From CAVXFB01 sp963760935 (lineage in GTDB: Bacteria > Planctomycetota > Planctomycetia > Pirellulales > Thermoguttaceae), in contig CAVXFB010000003.1 of the NCBI GenBank assembly GCA_963760935.1, positions 434,001 to 498,000 on the forward strand: 64,000 bases of DNA, given 5' to 3'. The notes under the pieces were generated by a model that saw only the letters and a list, made by a program, of their open reading frames with translations, had not been told where the DNA came from and searched no databases. The position numbers were made by a program, and so were the translations under genes. Each line of letters starts with the position of its first letter. The stretch's first letter is position 1. Positions 17,907 through 26,193 of this stretch are shown here, in pieces.

Positions 17907-19370
17907 CTACACAAATTGCGACAGCCGCTCGACGACGTCACCCTGTGGGCCGCGAATAGTCACTTCCAATGGCATCTGGCCAGGAAGACTGTGCGTGGCA
18001 CAGCCGAAGCAGGGGTCGTAGGCGCGGAAGGCCATCTCGACCATGTTCAGCAAGCCCTCGCTCACGTTGCCCTTCTGGATCAGCCCCTGGGCGGCCTTCT
18101 TTACCGACATACAGATTGGAGCATTGTTATTAGTTGTGCCGACGATCAAGTTAACCTTGGTCAGCATACCCCGCTCGTCGGTAGTGTAATGATGCGTCAA
18201 CGTGCCACGCGGGGCCTCGACGCAGCCGACGCCTTCGGTGGGCGTCTTCGTCGGTAGCACGCGATATTCCTTCGACGTAATTTCCGGATCGGTCGCCAAC
18301 TCCACCCAGCGCTCGGTCGCATAAAGCAGTTCGATGAGCCGAGCCCAATGAGTGGCCAGCGTGTGGTTGATCGGCTTGCCACCGAGGGTCTCATACATCC
18401 GCTTGTGCTCGGCGTTGGCCAACGGCGTGGCCATCGCGTCAGCAGCGTTGCATCGCGACAGCGGCGTTGCTTTGTACACGCCCGAGTCCTCGCCGTCGAC
18501 CATCCCCTTCCAACCAATCTTCTTCAGATACGGGAACTTCAGGTAGGACCACGGCTCAACGCGCTCGGCTACATACTCGCGGTATTGCGAGCAGTCGTAC
18601 TTTGCGTGCTCCTTGCCGCTCGGACTAGTGACGCGAATCTTACCGTCGTAGAAATTGCTACAGTTGTTTGCGTCCACCATGCCCATGTTGTACGTCTTGT
18701 GGACATAGATGTCGCCTGTGATCAGCTTAACGTACTCGGAGTTTGCAAGTACGATGTCGTCGAAGATCTTCAGTGAGAACTTGGCGAAATCGATGGCCTC
18801 GCGCCCTCGAGCCTCGATCTCCTTGCGCTGCTCTTCATTGATGCCGCGACTCACTCCGCCGGGCAGGCCCCAGTTGGGATGCACGCGTCGGCCGCCCATC
18901 AACTGAATGAGGGCATGCCCGTCGTGCCGCATCTTCAGCACGTGCTTTGCCACGTCCATGCCCACTTTGGCAACTACGCCCAGGATGTTGCGCTCCGCTG
19001 GCGGAGCTGTGGGGCCGACGACGAAATCCGGACCGCCAAGGGCGTAGAAATGCGTCGTGTGGTCGGTAGCGTAGAAGATGCTATAAAACAGCTCACGGAG
19101 CTTCTTGGCCGCCGGCGGCGGATCGACGTGGAACAAGGCGTCCAACGCCTTGGTGGCTGCCATGTGGTGGGCCTCGGGACATACGCCGCAAATCCGCGCC
19201 GTCAGGTTCGGCATGTCCTCGGCAGGCCGGCCTACGCAAAACTTCTCGAAGCCGCGAAGCTCCGGAATCTGCAAATAGGCGTTGGCCACGTCCCCCTGGT
19301 CATCGAGAAAGATATCGATCTTGCCGTGACCTTCGAGCCGGGTAATGGGATCAATCGAAATACGCTTCAT
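17907..19370 (-). CDS. mvhA: [NiFe] hydrogenase large subunit, group 3c (MvhA-type)
   Basis: 487 residues. The four nickel-binding cysteines are in place: 'RICGVCPEAHH' (Cys61, Cys64) and 'DPCFGCATHSLPGQ' (about Cys454, Cys457). The absence of the usual C-terminal extension after the His of CATH is not total, since about 28 residues follow. The start 'MKRISIDPITRLEGHGKI' is the family N terminus, and GGAGTTATC precedes it. It activates H2 and passes electrons to MvhG. It is the last gene of hdrC-hdrB-hdrA-mvhD-mvhG-mvhA, so H2 is likely the electron donor to the flavin-bifurcating HdrA. No maturation (hyp) genes are in the window. Confidence 0.96.
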   Translation of the reverse strand: MKRISIDPITRLEGHGKIDIFLDDQGDVANAYLQIPELRGFEKFCVGRPAEDMPNLTARICGVCPEAHHMAATKALDALFHVDPPPAAKKLRELFYSIFYATDHTTHFYALGGPDFVVGPTAPPAERNILGVVAKVGMDVAKHVLKMRHDGHALIQLMGGRRVHPNWGLPGGVSRGINEEQRKEIEARGREAIDFAKFSLKIFDDIVLANSEYVKLITGDIYVHKTYNMGMVDANNCSNFYDGKIRVTSPSGKEHAKYDCSQYREYVAERVEPWSYLKFPYLKKIGWKGMVDGEDSGVYKATPLSRCNAADAMATPLANAEHKRMYETLGGKPINHTLATHWARLIELLYATERWVELATDPEITSKEYRVLPTKTPTEGVGCVEAPRGTLTHHYTTDERGMLTKVNLIVGTTNNNAPICMSVKKAAQGLIQKGNVSEGLLNMVEMAFRAYDPCFGCATHSLPGQMPLEVTIRGPQGDVVERLSQFV

Positions 19371-19446
19371 GGCGATAACTCCAGGCCAACGTGCCGCGGG
19401 CCGCTAATGTTCAATACATGGCCGACGCGCCGTCGACCGCAATATT

Positions 19447-20430
19447 CTATGTTGAGGCTGTTTCCTTCTTCTTCCGCCGAAGCTGACTCGATGCCAGACT
19501 AAACCGGTAGAAGCTACCAATTGGATCAGGAATTCCTTCCTCAATGATCTGATCGATCTCGTCCGGGTCGTTTGAATCGATGACCGACGCAATGCCGCTC
19601 ATCAGCCGTGCGCCGTAATCGGCCACGCCGTCATTCGGACCATGACAGCCAATGCAGGGCGAATTGACCTGTGGGCAAAGCGCTTTGCAGCCCGCCCGAG
19701 TGGCGATGCCGCAGCACAACAATCCTTGCTCCAAAAGGCAAGTCTCCTCGTCGGGAATGATCTGCCACGTGCGGTAAAACTTCTTGATCTTCTTCTCGTT
19801 GCGCTTCCGCGGGCATTCGTCGCAAACGGTTGTATTCATACCGATCACTGAGCCCTTCGGAGGCAGCTTGCCTTCGAGAATCGCGACGACCGCAGTCCAA
19901 ATGTTCTCGGCCTCAGGTGGGCAGCCGGGCAGGTAGTAGTCGACGTCGACCGTCTGATCCAACGTCTTCAACGTGTCGTAAAACACCGGCAGGTGCAACG
20001 TGCCCTCGGGCACGGATGTTGCTGGCTGTGGACGGACGTCCTTCGGGTTCTCCGGCGTCGTGGCCGAACCTTCCTTGTAGACCGTGTCAAAAATCTCTTT
20101 TCGGTTGTTCAGGTTGGCCAAACCTGGGATGCAGCCCTCGCTGGCACAGGAGCCGAAGGCCACGAGGACTTTCGACTTCCGCCGCATCAGTTGGGCCATA
20201 TATTCCTGCTCGCTGGTGCGGATGCCACCGTTGAACAGGCAGACGTCGATGCTCTGGTCGGCCATCTTCTCGATGTCGCGGACCTTGCCGTCAGCAGCGC
20301 AGGGCCACATGACGATGTCGAATGCCTCGGCCACCTTGAGAATCTTCTCGTCGATTGCCAGAATCGAAATCTCGCAGCCGCCGCAGGAGGCCGCCCAATA
20401 GATTGCCAACTTGCCCTTGTTCGCGCTCAT
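19447..20430 (-). CDS. mvhG: [NiFe] hydrogenase small subunit, group 3c (MvhG-type)
   Basis: 327 residues. The N-terminal domain has the proximal-cluster motif 'WAASCGGCEISIL', then 'GSCASEGCIPGL' and 'LPGCPPEAENIW'; the C-terminal part has further Cys clusters ('CDECPRKR', 'CLLEQGLLCCG', 'CKALCPQVNSPCIGCHG'), giving three iron-sulfur clusters that wire the nickel site to MvhD. No Tat signal is present, so it is cytoplasmic. The ATG at 20430 is chosen because GGAGGTGCCGTC precedes it; it overlaps mvhD by 4 bp, implying coupled translation. Confidence 0.96.
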   Translation of the reverse strand: MSANKGKLAIYWAASCGGCEISILAIDEKILKVAEAFDIVMWPCAADGKVRDIEKMADQSIDVCLFNGGIRTSEQEYMAQLMRRKSKVLVAFGSCASEGCIPGLANLNNRKEIFDTVYKEGSATTPENPKDVRPQPATSVPEGTLHLPVFYDTLKTLDQTVDVDYYLPGCPPEAENIWTAVVAILEGKLPPKGSVIGMNTTVCDECPRKRNEKKIKKFYRTWQIIPDEETCLLEQGLLCCGIATRAGCKALCPQVNSPCIGCHGPNDGVADYGARLMSGIASVIDSNDPDEIDQIIEEGIPDPIGSFYRFSLASSQLRRKKKETAST

Positions 20431-20924
20431 GACGGCACCTCCATCGCCTCTTCGTGCTCTTTGACGATCTCTTGCAGGGCCTCGAGCCGGCCGCCGTCCT
20501 CTTGCCAATTTTCCGGCCACTTCAGTGGACCAAGCCCGCGAACATCGGATACAAGCTTGTCGATGGCTTCGGCCAGAACCTGCCCTTCGGCGGCCGAGGC
20601 CCAAACCAACTGCACGCGATCCGGCTCGACGCCCATCGCGGCAAGGCTGTGTTTGAGCATGCCAAACCGCCGCATGGCCTTATAGTTTTGCTCGATATAG
20701 TGGCATTCGCCCGGATGGCAGCCGGCGATCATTACGCCGTCGGCGCCGTCGGCCAGGGCCTTGAGAACAAATGTGGGATCGACTCGGCCGCTGCACATCA
20801 CACGGATGATCCGCACGTTCGGAGCGTACTTGATCCGCGCCGAACCGGCCAGATCGGCCGCCCGGTACGAGCACCAGTTGCAGAGGAAGCCCACGATCTT
20901 CGGTTCGAAGGTTTCGTTGGACAT
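20427..20924 (-). CDS. mvhD: Hydrogenase iron-sulfur subunit linking hydrogenase to HdrA (MvhD)
   Basis: 165 residues. Cysteine motifs of the [2Fe-2S] family are present: 'GFLCNWCSYRAADLAG', 'RVMCSGRVDP' and 'GCHPGECHY'. In the methanogen complex this small protein carries electrons from the hydrogenase to HdrA, and its place here between hdrA and mvhG fits. The C-terminal extension after about residue 120 (PLKWPENWQEDGG onward) is amphipathic. It follows hdrA by 104 bp and overlaps mvhG. Confidence 0.95.
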   Translation of the reverse strand: MSNETFEPKIVGFLCNWCSYRAADLAGSARIKYAPNVRIIRVMCSGRVDPTFVLKALADGADGVMIAGCHPGECHYIEQNYKAMRRFGMLKHSLAAMGVEPDRVQLVWASAAEGQVLAEAIDKLVSDVRGLGPLKWPENWQEDGGRLEALQEIVKEHEEAMEVPS

Positions 20925-21028
20925 AGTGGTTAGTGGCTAATGGTTAGTGGTCAATGGAGCTTACAGCATATGGCTTTCAGCTATCAGCATTTCCTTTGCC
21001 GACCGCTGACACCTCGACTTTGACAGCC

Positions 21029-23029
21029 TTATGCCGGTTGGACCTCGGCTTGCGGTTTGGCGTCCCAGAGTATCCCCTCGATCTCGGCGAAGATTTGCTC
21101 GTTGTTGAAGTGCGCGCCGGTAATTACGCCGGCTGGGCAGGCCGCCACGCACGTTCCACAGCCCTTGCACAACGCGCTGATCACGCGACTGACGTTCTTC
21201 TCCGCGTCGAACTCGATGGCATTGTAGGGACACATGTTGTTGCAGATCCGGCAGCCGGAGCAACCCTCTTCGTTGATCGAAGCCACGATCGGCTCGATCA
21301 TCACCTCGCCCTTGGAGATCATGCCTTGCACCCGGGCGGCGGCCGCGGCGCCTTGGGCCACCGAGGCCGGAATGTCCTTCGGCCCTTGGCAAACGCCGGC
21401 CACGAAAATGCCGTCGGTCATTGTCGCCACGGGGTCAAGCTTGGGATGACGCTCGGTATACCAGCCCGCCATGCTGCACGAAATGCCGCATTTTAATCCG
21501 ACTTCCTTCGCGTCGGCCTGTGGTTCCAATCCGCCCATTAAGACGACCATGTCGACGGGAATGCGCCGCTGTTTGCCCAACAGCGTGTCTTCCGATTGCA
21601 CAATCAGCTTACCTTGCTCGTCGGGCAGCCGGGCGGCATTGGTCACTTCCGCCACCTTGCCGCGGATGAAATGGACGCCCTCTTCCAGCAGCCGCTGATA
21701 GAACTCTTCATATTCCTTCATCGGCGTGCGCATGTCGATGTAAAAGGCATACACCTCGGCCTTGGTCTTTTCGAAGATAAGGTGTTCGAGCTTCAAGGCC
21801 GCCATGCAGCAGACCGCGGAGCAATAGGGATTGGTCTTCACGTCGCGGCTGCCGACGCAGTGGATAACGGCCACCGATTTTGGCTCGGTCGTGCCATCGC
21901 GGAGCACGATCTTGCCGTTGGTCGGGCCGGCCGCGTTGCAGAGCCGCTCGAATTCCATGTTCGTGTAGACGTTGGCCAGCCGCCCGTAGCCATACTGCGG
22001 AATTTTCTTGCAGTCGAACAGCTTCCAGCCGGTGGCCATGATGATGTTGCCCACTTCCAACTCGACGATCTCGTCCTTCTGGTCGTAGTCGACGGCGGCC
22101 GTCGGGCAAATCTTTGAGCACACCTGACACTTGCCGCGGGTAAACCACGTGCAGTTGGCCGTATCGATCACGGGCGTCCGCGGCACGGCCTGCGGAAACG
22201 GCGTGTAGATCGACTTCCGATAGCCCATGCCGACCTCGAACACGTCGTCGATCACCTTCCGTGGGCATTTCTCGATGCAGATGCCGCAGCCGGTGCACTT
22301 CTCTTCGTTCACATAGCGGGCCTTCTTGCGAATCTTCACCTTGAAGTTGCCCACCGAGCCGCTGACCTCTTCCAGTTCCGAGTAGGTCAACATTGTGACG
22401 TTCTCGTGCTGGCCGACTTCCGACATCTTTGGCGTAAGGATGCAGGCCGAGCAGTCGAGGGTGGGGAATGTCTTGTCGAACTGGGCCATGTGGCCGCCGA
22501 TCGACGGCTCGCGCTCGACCAGGTAGACGCGATTGCCGGCGTCGGCCAATTCCAGCGTCGCCTGAAGGCCGGCGATACCGCCGCCGACGACCAGCGTCGC
22601 CGGATTGACCTTTACACGCATCGGCTCGAGCGGCATCTGATGCTTGACTCGCGCGGCAGCGGCCGAAACCAGGGACTTCGCCTTGAGCGTACCGGATTCC
22701 TTGTCGGCATTGACCCACGAAACGTGCTCGCGGATATTCGTCATGTGGCAGAGAAACGGATTCAAGCCGGCTCGCGAGCAGGTGGCCCGAAACGTCTTTT
22801 CGTGCAGATGCGGCGAGCAGGCCCCGACCACCACACCGGTCAGGCCCTCTTTCTTAATGTCGTCCTCGATCATCTGCTGGCCAAGCGACGAGCACATGAA
22901 CTTGTAGTCCTTCGCAACGACTACGTCCTTGATGTTCTTGCCGGCCCAGCGGGCGACCTCTTCAACGTCGATCGTTCCGGCGATATTGCTGCCGCAGTGG
23001 CACACGTAAATGCCGATTTTCTCGGCCAT
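21029..23029 (-). CDS. hdrA: Heterodisulfide reductase subunit A, flavin-bifurcating
   Basis: 666 residues starting at the ATG at 23029, which AGGAG precedes. N-terminal 'IGIYVCHCGSNIAG', FAD-binding 'LVVGGGIAGLQATLELA', then a ferredoxin-like insert ('CTGCGICIEKCP' and 'CQVCSKICP') and two C-terminal [4Fe-4S] motifs, 'CSGCRICNNMCP' and 'CKGCGTCVAACP'. 'FPTLDCSACILTP' is the conserved cysteine loop near the flavin. HdrA splits electron pairs at FAD: one path to HdrBC, one to ferredoxin. It sits centrally in the six-gene operon. The electron acceptor for HdrB in a non-methanogen is not known. Confidence 0.96.
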   Translation of the reverse strand: MAEKIGIYVCHCGSNIAGTIDVEEVARWAGKNIKDVVVAKDYKFMCSSLGQQMIEDDIKKEGLTGVVVGACSPHLHEKTFRATCSRAGLNPFLCHMTNIREHVSWVNADKESGTLKAKSLVSAAAARVKHQMPLEPMRVKVNPATLVVGGGIAGLQATLELADAGNRVYLVEREPSIGGHMAQFDKTFPTLDCSACILTPKMSEVGQHENVTMLTYSELEEVSGSVGNFKVKIRKKARYVNEEKCTGCGICIEKCPRKVIDDVFEVGMGYRKSIYTPFPQAVPRTPVIDTANCTWFTRGKCQVCSKICPTAAVDYDQKDEIVELEVGNIIMATGWKLFDCKKIPQYGYGRLANVYTNMEFERLCNAAGPTNGKIVLRDGTTEPKSVAVIHCVGSRDVKTNPYCSAVCCMAALKLEHLIFEKTKAEVYAFYIDMRTPMKEYEEFYQRLLEEGVHFIRGKVAEVTNAARLPDEQGKLIVQSEDTLLGKQRRIPVDMVVLMGGLEPQADAKEVGLKCGISCSMAGWYTERHPKLDPVATMTDGIFVAGVCQGPKDIPASVAQGAAAAARVQGMISKGEVMIEPIVASINEEGCSGCRICNNMCPYNAIEFDAEKNVSRVISALCKGCGTCVAACPAGVITGAHFNNEQIFAEIEGILWDAKPQAEVQPA

Positions 23030-23147
23030 GTTTGTTTCTCCTGTGGGGAGCGTGCAACGCACCCTCAACATGTAGGGTCCGCCACGCGGACCGTTCTGTC
23101 CTATCCTGCCTTATCCGGTCCGCACCGCGGACCGCGTCTTCTCACCG

Positions 23148-24044
23148 CTATGTCGCACTTGCCGCCAATTTACCGTTGAGCTTGCTAGTCAGCACCGGCA
23201 TGGCGGAGACTAGTTCTTTGCCAAACCCGAGCTTCTTTGGGTCCAAGCCGAAGGCGATGCCCAGCATCTGGGTGAAGTACGCAATCGGTAGCTTGAAGTT
23301 GGTACCAAAATAGCCGTTCACCCGCCCCTGGTAGCCGTCCAAGTTCAACTGGCACATCGGGCACATGCACAAGATCATGTCGGCGTTATAGTCGGCTGCA
23401 CTTTGCAGCAGCCGGCGGATGAGCTCGAATGCTTGCGGCTCGCTGATTTGGGTCATGTGGCCGCCGCAGCAATGTGCTTTCACGGGGTAATCGACCACTT
23501 CCGCGCCCAGCCACGTCAGCAGATGGTCCATCTTCATCGGATATTCGGTGCAGTCGCCGTCGGCGATCGGCCGAACCACTTGGCAACCGTAGTATGGAGC
23601 CACGCGCAATCCCGCCAGCGGGCGAACCACCTTGTCGCGGATGGCCGTCTCGCCGAAATCATCGACGATTACGTCGAGCATGTGCCGCACAATCACCCGG
23701 CCCGGATCGTAGTGCAGGCCGCCGGCAGCGAGGCACTCGTTGACCTTCGAGTTCATCTCGGGATGGTCGGCCATCAGACGGTCGGTCTTCTTCAAGTTCA
23801 GATAGCAGGCGGCACACGGAGCCACGAGCTGCTGGATCTGCGGATCGACCAGGGCCAAGTTCCGCGCGATGACAGCACACGCGGTCAACTCGTCCTGGCT
23901 AAAATATTCGGTGGCGCCGCAGCAGTTCCAGTCGTCCAATTCTTGGAGTTTGATGCCCAGCAGGTCGGCCACCTCGCGAACGGAGTGGTCGTACGCGGCG
24001 GCGTTGCATTCGAGGGAACAACCGGGGTAGTAGGCGTATTTCAT
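23148..24044 (-). CDS. hdrB: Heterodisulfide reductase subunit B-like
   Basis: 298 residues with two CCG domains, each expected to bind a noncubane [4Fe-4S] cluster. Domain one: Cys9, Cys41-Cys42 (WNCCGATEY), Cys77 and Cys80 (PCAACY). Domain two: 'YYGCQVVRP', 'HCCGGHMTQ' and 'CMCPMCQLN'. These form the disulfide-reducing site in methanogens. All key cysteines are present, so it should be catalytic on a disulfide or similar substrate. It lies between hdrC (91 bp before) and hdrA (118 bp after). Confidence 0.95.
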   Translation of the reverse strand: MKYAYYPGCSLECNAAAYDHSVREVADLLGIKLQELDDWNCCGATEYFSQDELTACAVIARNLALVDPQIQQLVAPCAACYLNLKKTDRLMADHPEMNSKVNECLAAGGLHYDPGRVIVRHMLDVIVDDFGETAIRDKVVRPLAGLRVAPYYGCQVVRPIADGDCTEYPMKMDHLLTWLGAEVVDYPVKAHCCGGHMTQISEPQAFELIRRLLQSAADYNADMILCMCPMCQLNLDGYQGRVNGYFGTNFKLPIAYFTQMLGIAFGLDPKKLGFGKELVSAMPVLTSKLNGKLAASAT

Positions 24045-24135
24045 GGTTATTGGGGAATGGGGTACAGGAATTAGAGCGTAGGGGAGAGTGGGACGTGACT
24101 TCTGGTCCCTAATCCCTAGCCCCTAATCCCTTGTT

Positions 24136-24699
24136 CTACTTTGCACTCAGCTCTTTCGCCTTCGTAATGATGGCCTGGAGCTGCTCGACTTGGCGAATCT
24201 TGGTGGGCAGGATCGCCATGCGGCCGCGGGCGAACATCTGCATGCCCATCGGCATCATCTTCATCACGCCAAGCGGTCGATGGAGCAAGTGATAGCCCGT
24301 GGCCAGTCCGGCTTCATAGCTGCGGCCGTACTTGTCGACAAAATCGGTGAACGTCTTCGCCAAGGCCGGCGCATCGGTGTTCTTATAGCGCCGTTCAGCA
24401 ATCGACATCCTCTTCAGCGAGTACATAATATCGGTGATCGGGATCTTTTGGGGGCAGCGGGTAGTGCAGAAGTAGCAGGAGACGCATACCCACATGGTAT
24501 TGGCGGCCAGCACACCCTCCCGATCGCCGGCGCTAATCATGGCGAATAGGCCGCGCGGCGTATATTCCATGTCCGCGCCGCTGGGGCACGAACCGCCGCA
24601 GCTCCCGCATTGCAGGCAGTGAACGAGTCGCTCGCCGTCCGGCGTCGCGTCCATCACCTCTTCGACAAAAGTGCCCTTCTTCTCCGCGATGTGTGCCAT
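24136..24699 (-). CDS. hdrC: Heterodisulfide reductase subunit C-like
   Basis: 187 residues with two [4Fe-4S] ferredoxin motifs, 'CLQCGSCGGSCP' and 'CVSCYFCTTRCP', followed by a helical C-terminal half. It passes electrons between HdrA and HdrB. It is the first gene of the operon; GAAGGA precedes the ATG at 24699 and a good promoter lies about 120 bp further upstream. Confidence 0.95.
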   Translation of the reverse strand: MAHIAEKKGTFVEEVMDATPDGERLVHCLQCGSCGGSCPSGADMEYTPRGLFAMISAGDREGVLAANTMWVCVSCYFCTTRCPQKIPITDIMYSLKRMSIAERRYKNTDAPALAKTFTDFVDKYGRSYEAGLATGYHLLHRPLGVMKMMPMGMQMFARGRMAILPTKIRQVEQLQAIITKAKELSAK

Positions 24700-24819
24700 A
24701 TGTTCCTTCGGATCCTCCGGCTTGATCTGCTCTTGGTTGCACTGGCTGCCGTCAAAGTCGGATACGCTGCATTAGCAACCTGCGTACCGCAACCGTGCAA
24801 ACGAAGGTGTGAAACAACA

Positions 24820-24848
24820 AGCTTATCCGAGGTAAACGGTTATGACAA
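24820..24848 (-). promoter_or_regulatory. Candidate promoter of the hdrCBA-mvhDGA operon
   Basis: On the minus strand TTGTCA (24848-24843), a 17-bp spacer and TAAGCT (24825-24820). It is placed about 120 bp before hdrC, leaving an untranslated leader of roughly 110 nt. Confidence 0.5.
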
Positions 24849-24888
24849 GCGCGCATCGCTTCGCGGAGCAAAACTTCTCCCACCGCGC

Positions 24889-24922
24889 CACGGAATCCCG
24901 CTGCCCCTCACGGGATTCCGTG
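24889..24922 (-). terminator. Hairpin after the epimerase gene
   Basis: A perfect 12-bp stem (CACGGAATCCCG with CGGGATTCCGTG) around a 10-nt loop begins 35 bp after the epimerase stop. A short TTTT follows on the minus strand after about 13 bases. It also sits upstream of the hdr promoter, so it would insulate that operon. Confidence 0.55.
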
Positions 24923-24957
24923 AGACATCGGCTCCCGCGGCGAGGGAGTCGCCGGCC

Positions 24958-25971
24958 TTAACCGCCTTCTGATTCCTTGCGGTCGCCAAGCTCCAGCGAG
25001 TGTGCAAGGTCGCGGTTGGCGCGATACCACTCAACGCAGCGGCGCAGCCCCTCTTCGATCGGCACTTGCGGCCGCCAGCCAAGCAGTCGGGCGGCCTTGG
25101 AAACATCCGCCCACGTTGTCGGTACGTCAGCCGGATTCGCCGGGCGATACTCGATCCGCGGTCGGTTACCCGTCAGGTCGGCGATTTGCTCTATGATTGC
25201 GCTAAGCAATATCACGCGGTCGCCGCCGAGGTTGATGACTTCGTAGCCTACCGGCTTGAGCGCCGCCACCGTGCCGGCGGCGATGTCGTCAACGAAGGTG
25301 AAGTCGCGACTCTGCGATCCATCGCCGAAGACCACGATCGGCTCGCCTTCGGCGATGCGCCGAATGAAACGGAAGACGCTCATGTCTGGCCGGCCCGCCG
25401 GTCCGTACACGGTGAAATAGCGAGGGATCGAAACGTCGATGCCGTGCAGATGGTGGTAGCTGAACGCAATCGCCTCGGCTGCCTTCTTCGAGGCTGCATA
25501 CGGCGATAACGGTCGATTCGTATCGGCATCTTCGCGATAAGGCACTTGGTTATGCTTGCCGTAGAGGCTCGACGTGGAGGCCAGCAGGAACTTCCGAACG
25601 CCCGACTGTCGGCAAAGATCCAACAGGTTGAGTGTACCCTCGCAGTTGGCCTGGAAGTAAACCCACGGATTGCTAACCGACGGCCGCACGCCGGCCCTGG
25701 CGGCTAAGTTTATCACGGCCGAAAAGGGGGCTTCGCTGCCGCCGCCGGCGAACAGCGGCCCGAGCGCCGCACGGTCGACGATGTCAAGCTGGTGGAACTG
25801 GAAGTTCTTATGCGGCAGCAATTGCTCCAGCCGCCACCGCTTCAACCGCGGATCGTAGGCGTCATTAATGCTATCGACCCCAACCACTGAGTGGCCAGCC
25901 TGCAACAACAGGTCGGCGACCTTTGAGGCAATAAACCCGGCACAGCCGGTAAGCAAGTAACGTTCGACCAT
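24958..25971 (-). CDS. NAD-dependent sugar-nucleotide epimerase (UDP-glucuronate 4-epimerase-like)
   Basis: 337 residues, an extended short-chain dehydrogenase. The NAD-binding motif is 'LLTGCAGFIASKVADLL', the catalytic region has 'LASTSSLYG' and 'YAASKKAAE' (YxxxK), and the substrate loop contains 'IPRYFTVYGPAGRPDMS' and 'DGSQSRDFTFVDD'. These features are closest to UDP-glucuronate 4-epimerases that make UDP-galacturonate for surface polysaccharide. It stands alone on the minus strand; the substrate is inferred from family only. Confidence 0.87.
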   Translation of the reverse strand: MVERYLLTGCAGFIASKVADLLLQAGHSVVGVDSINDAYDPRLKRWRLEQLLPHKNFQFHQLDIVDRAALGPLFAGGGSEAPFSAVINLAARAGVRPSVSNPWVYFQANCEGTLNLLDLCRQSGVRKFLLASTSSLYGKHNQVPYREDADTNRPLSPYAASKKAAEAIAFSYHHLHGIDVSIPRYFTVYGPAGRPDMSVFRFIRRIAEGEPIVVFGDGSQSRDFTFVDDIAAGTVAALKPVGYEVINLGGDRVILLSAIIEQIADLTGNRPRIEYRPANPADVPTTWADVSKAARLLGWRPQVPIEEGLRRCVEWYRANRDLAHSLELGDRKESEGG

Positions 25972-26124
25972 GGTGAGCCATTGGGTGTTGTTGGGGCGAT
26001 CCGCATCGCCCGAGTGAGCACGTAACCGGCCAAAGACAAACCACTCTAATTAGCGAGCCGGTCAGCGTCAAGTACGGGCCGCATTACTGCCGGAAACGTC
26101 TGAACGCTGCGAGGCCGCAAATGG

Positions 26125-26153
26125 TTTGCTCGAAGTGCCTCTTTAAGTATAAT
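26125..26153 (+). promoter_or_regulatory. Candidate promoter of the subtilase-like gene
   Basis: A perfect TATAAT (26148-26153) with a weak TTTGCT (26125-26130) 17 bp upstream. It lies about 40 bp before the start codon region. Confidence 0.5.
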
Positions 26154-26193
26154 GGGAGTATTGACGGGGCTTGGCTGACGGAGGGAGGTGGCG

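Noticed and set aside
21708..22718. 336-codon minus-strand frame overlapping hdrA
   Set aside because: It is an alternate frame of hdrA; the true frame has all cluster-binding cysteines.
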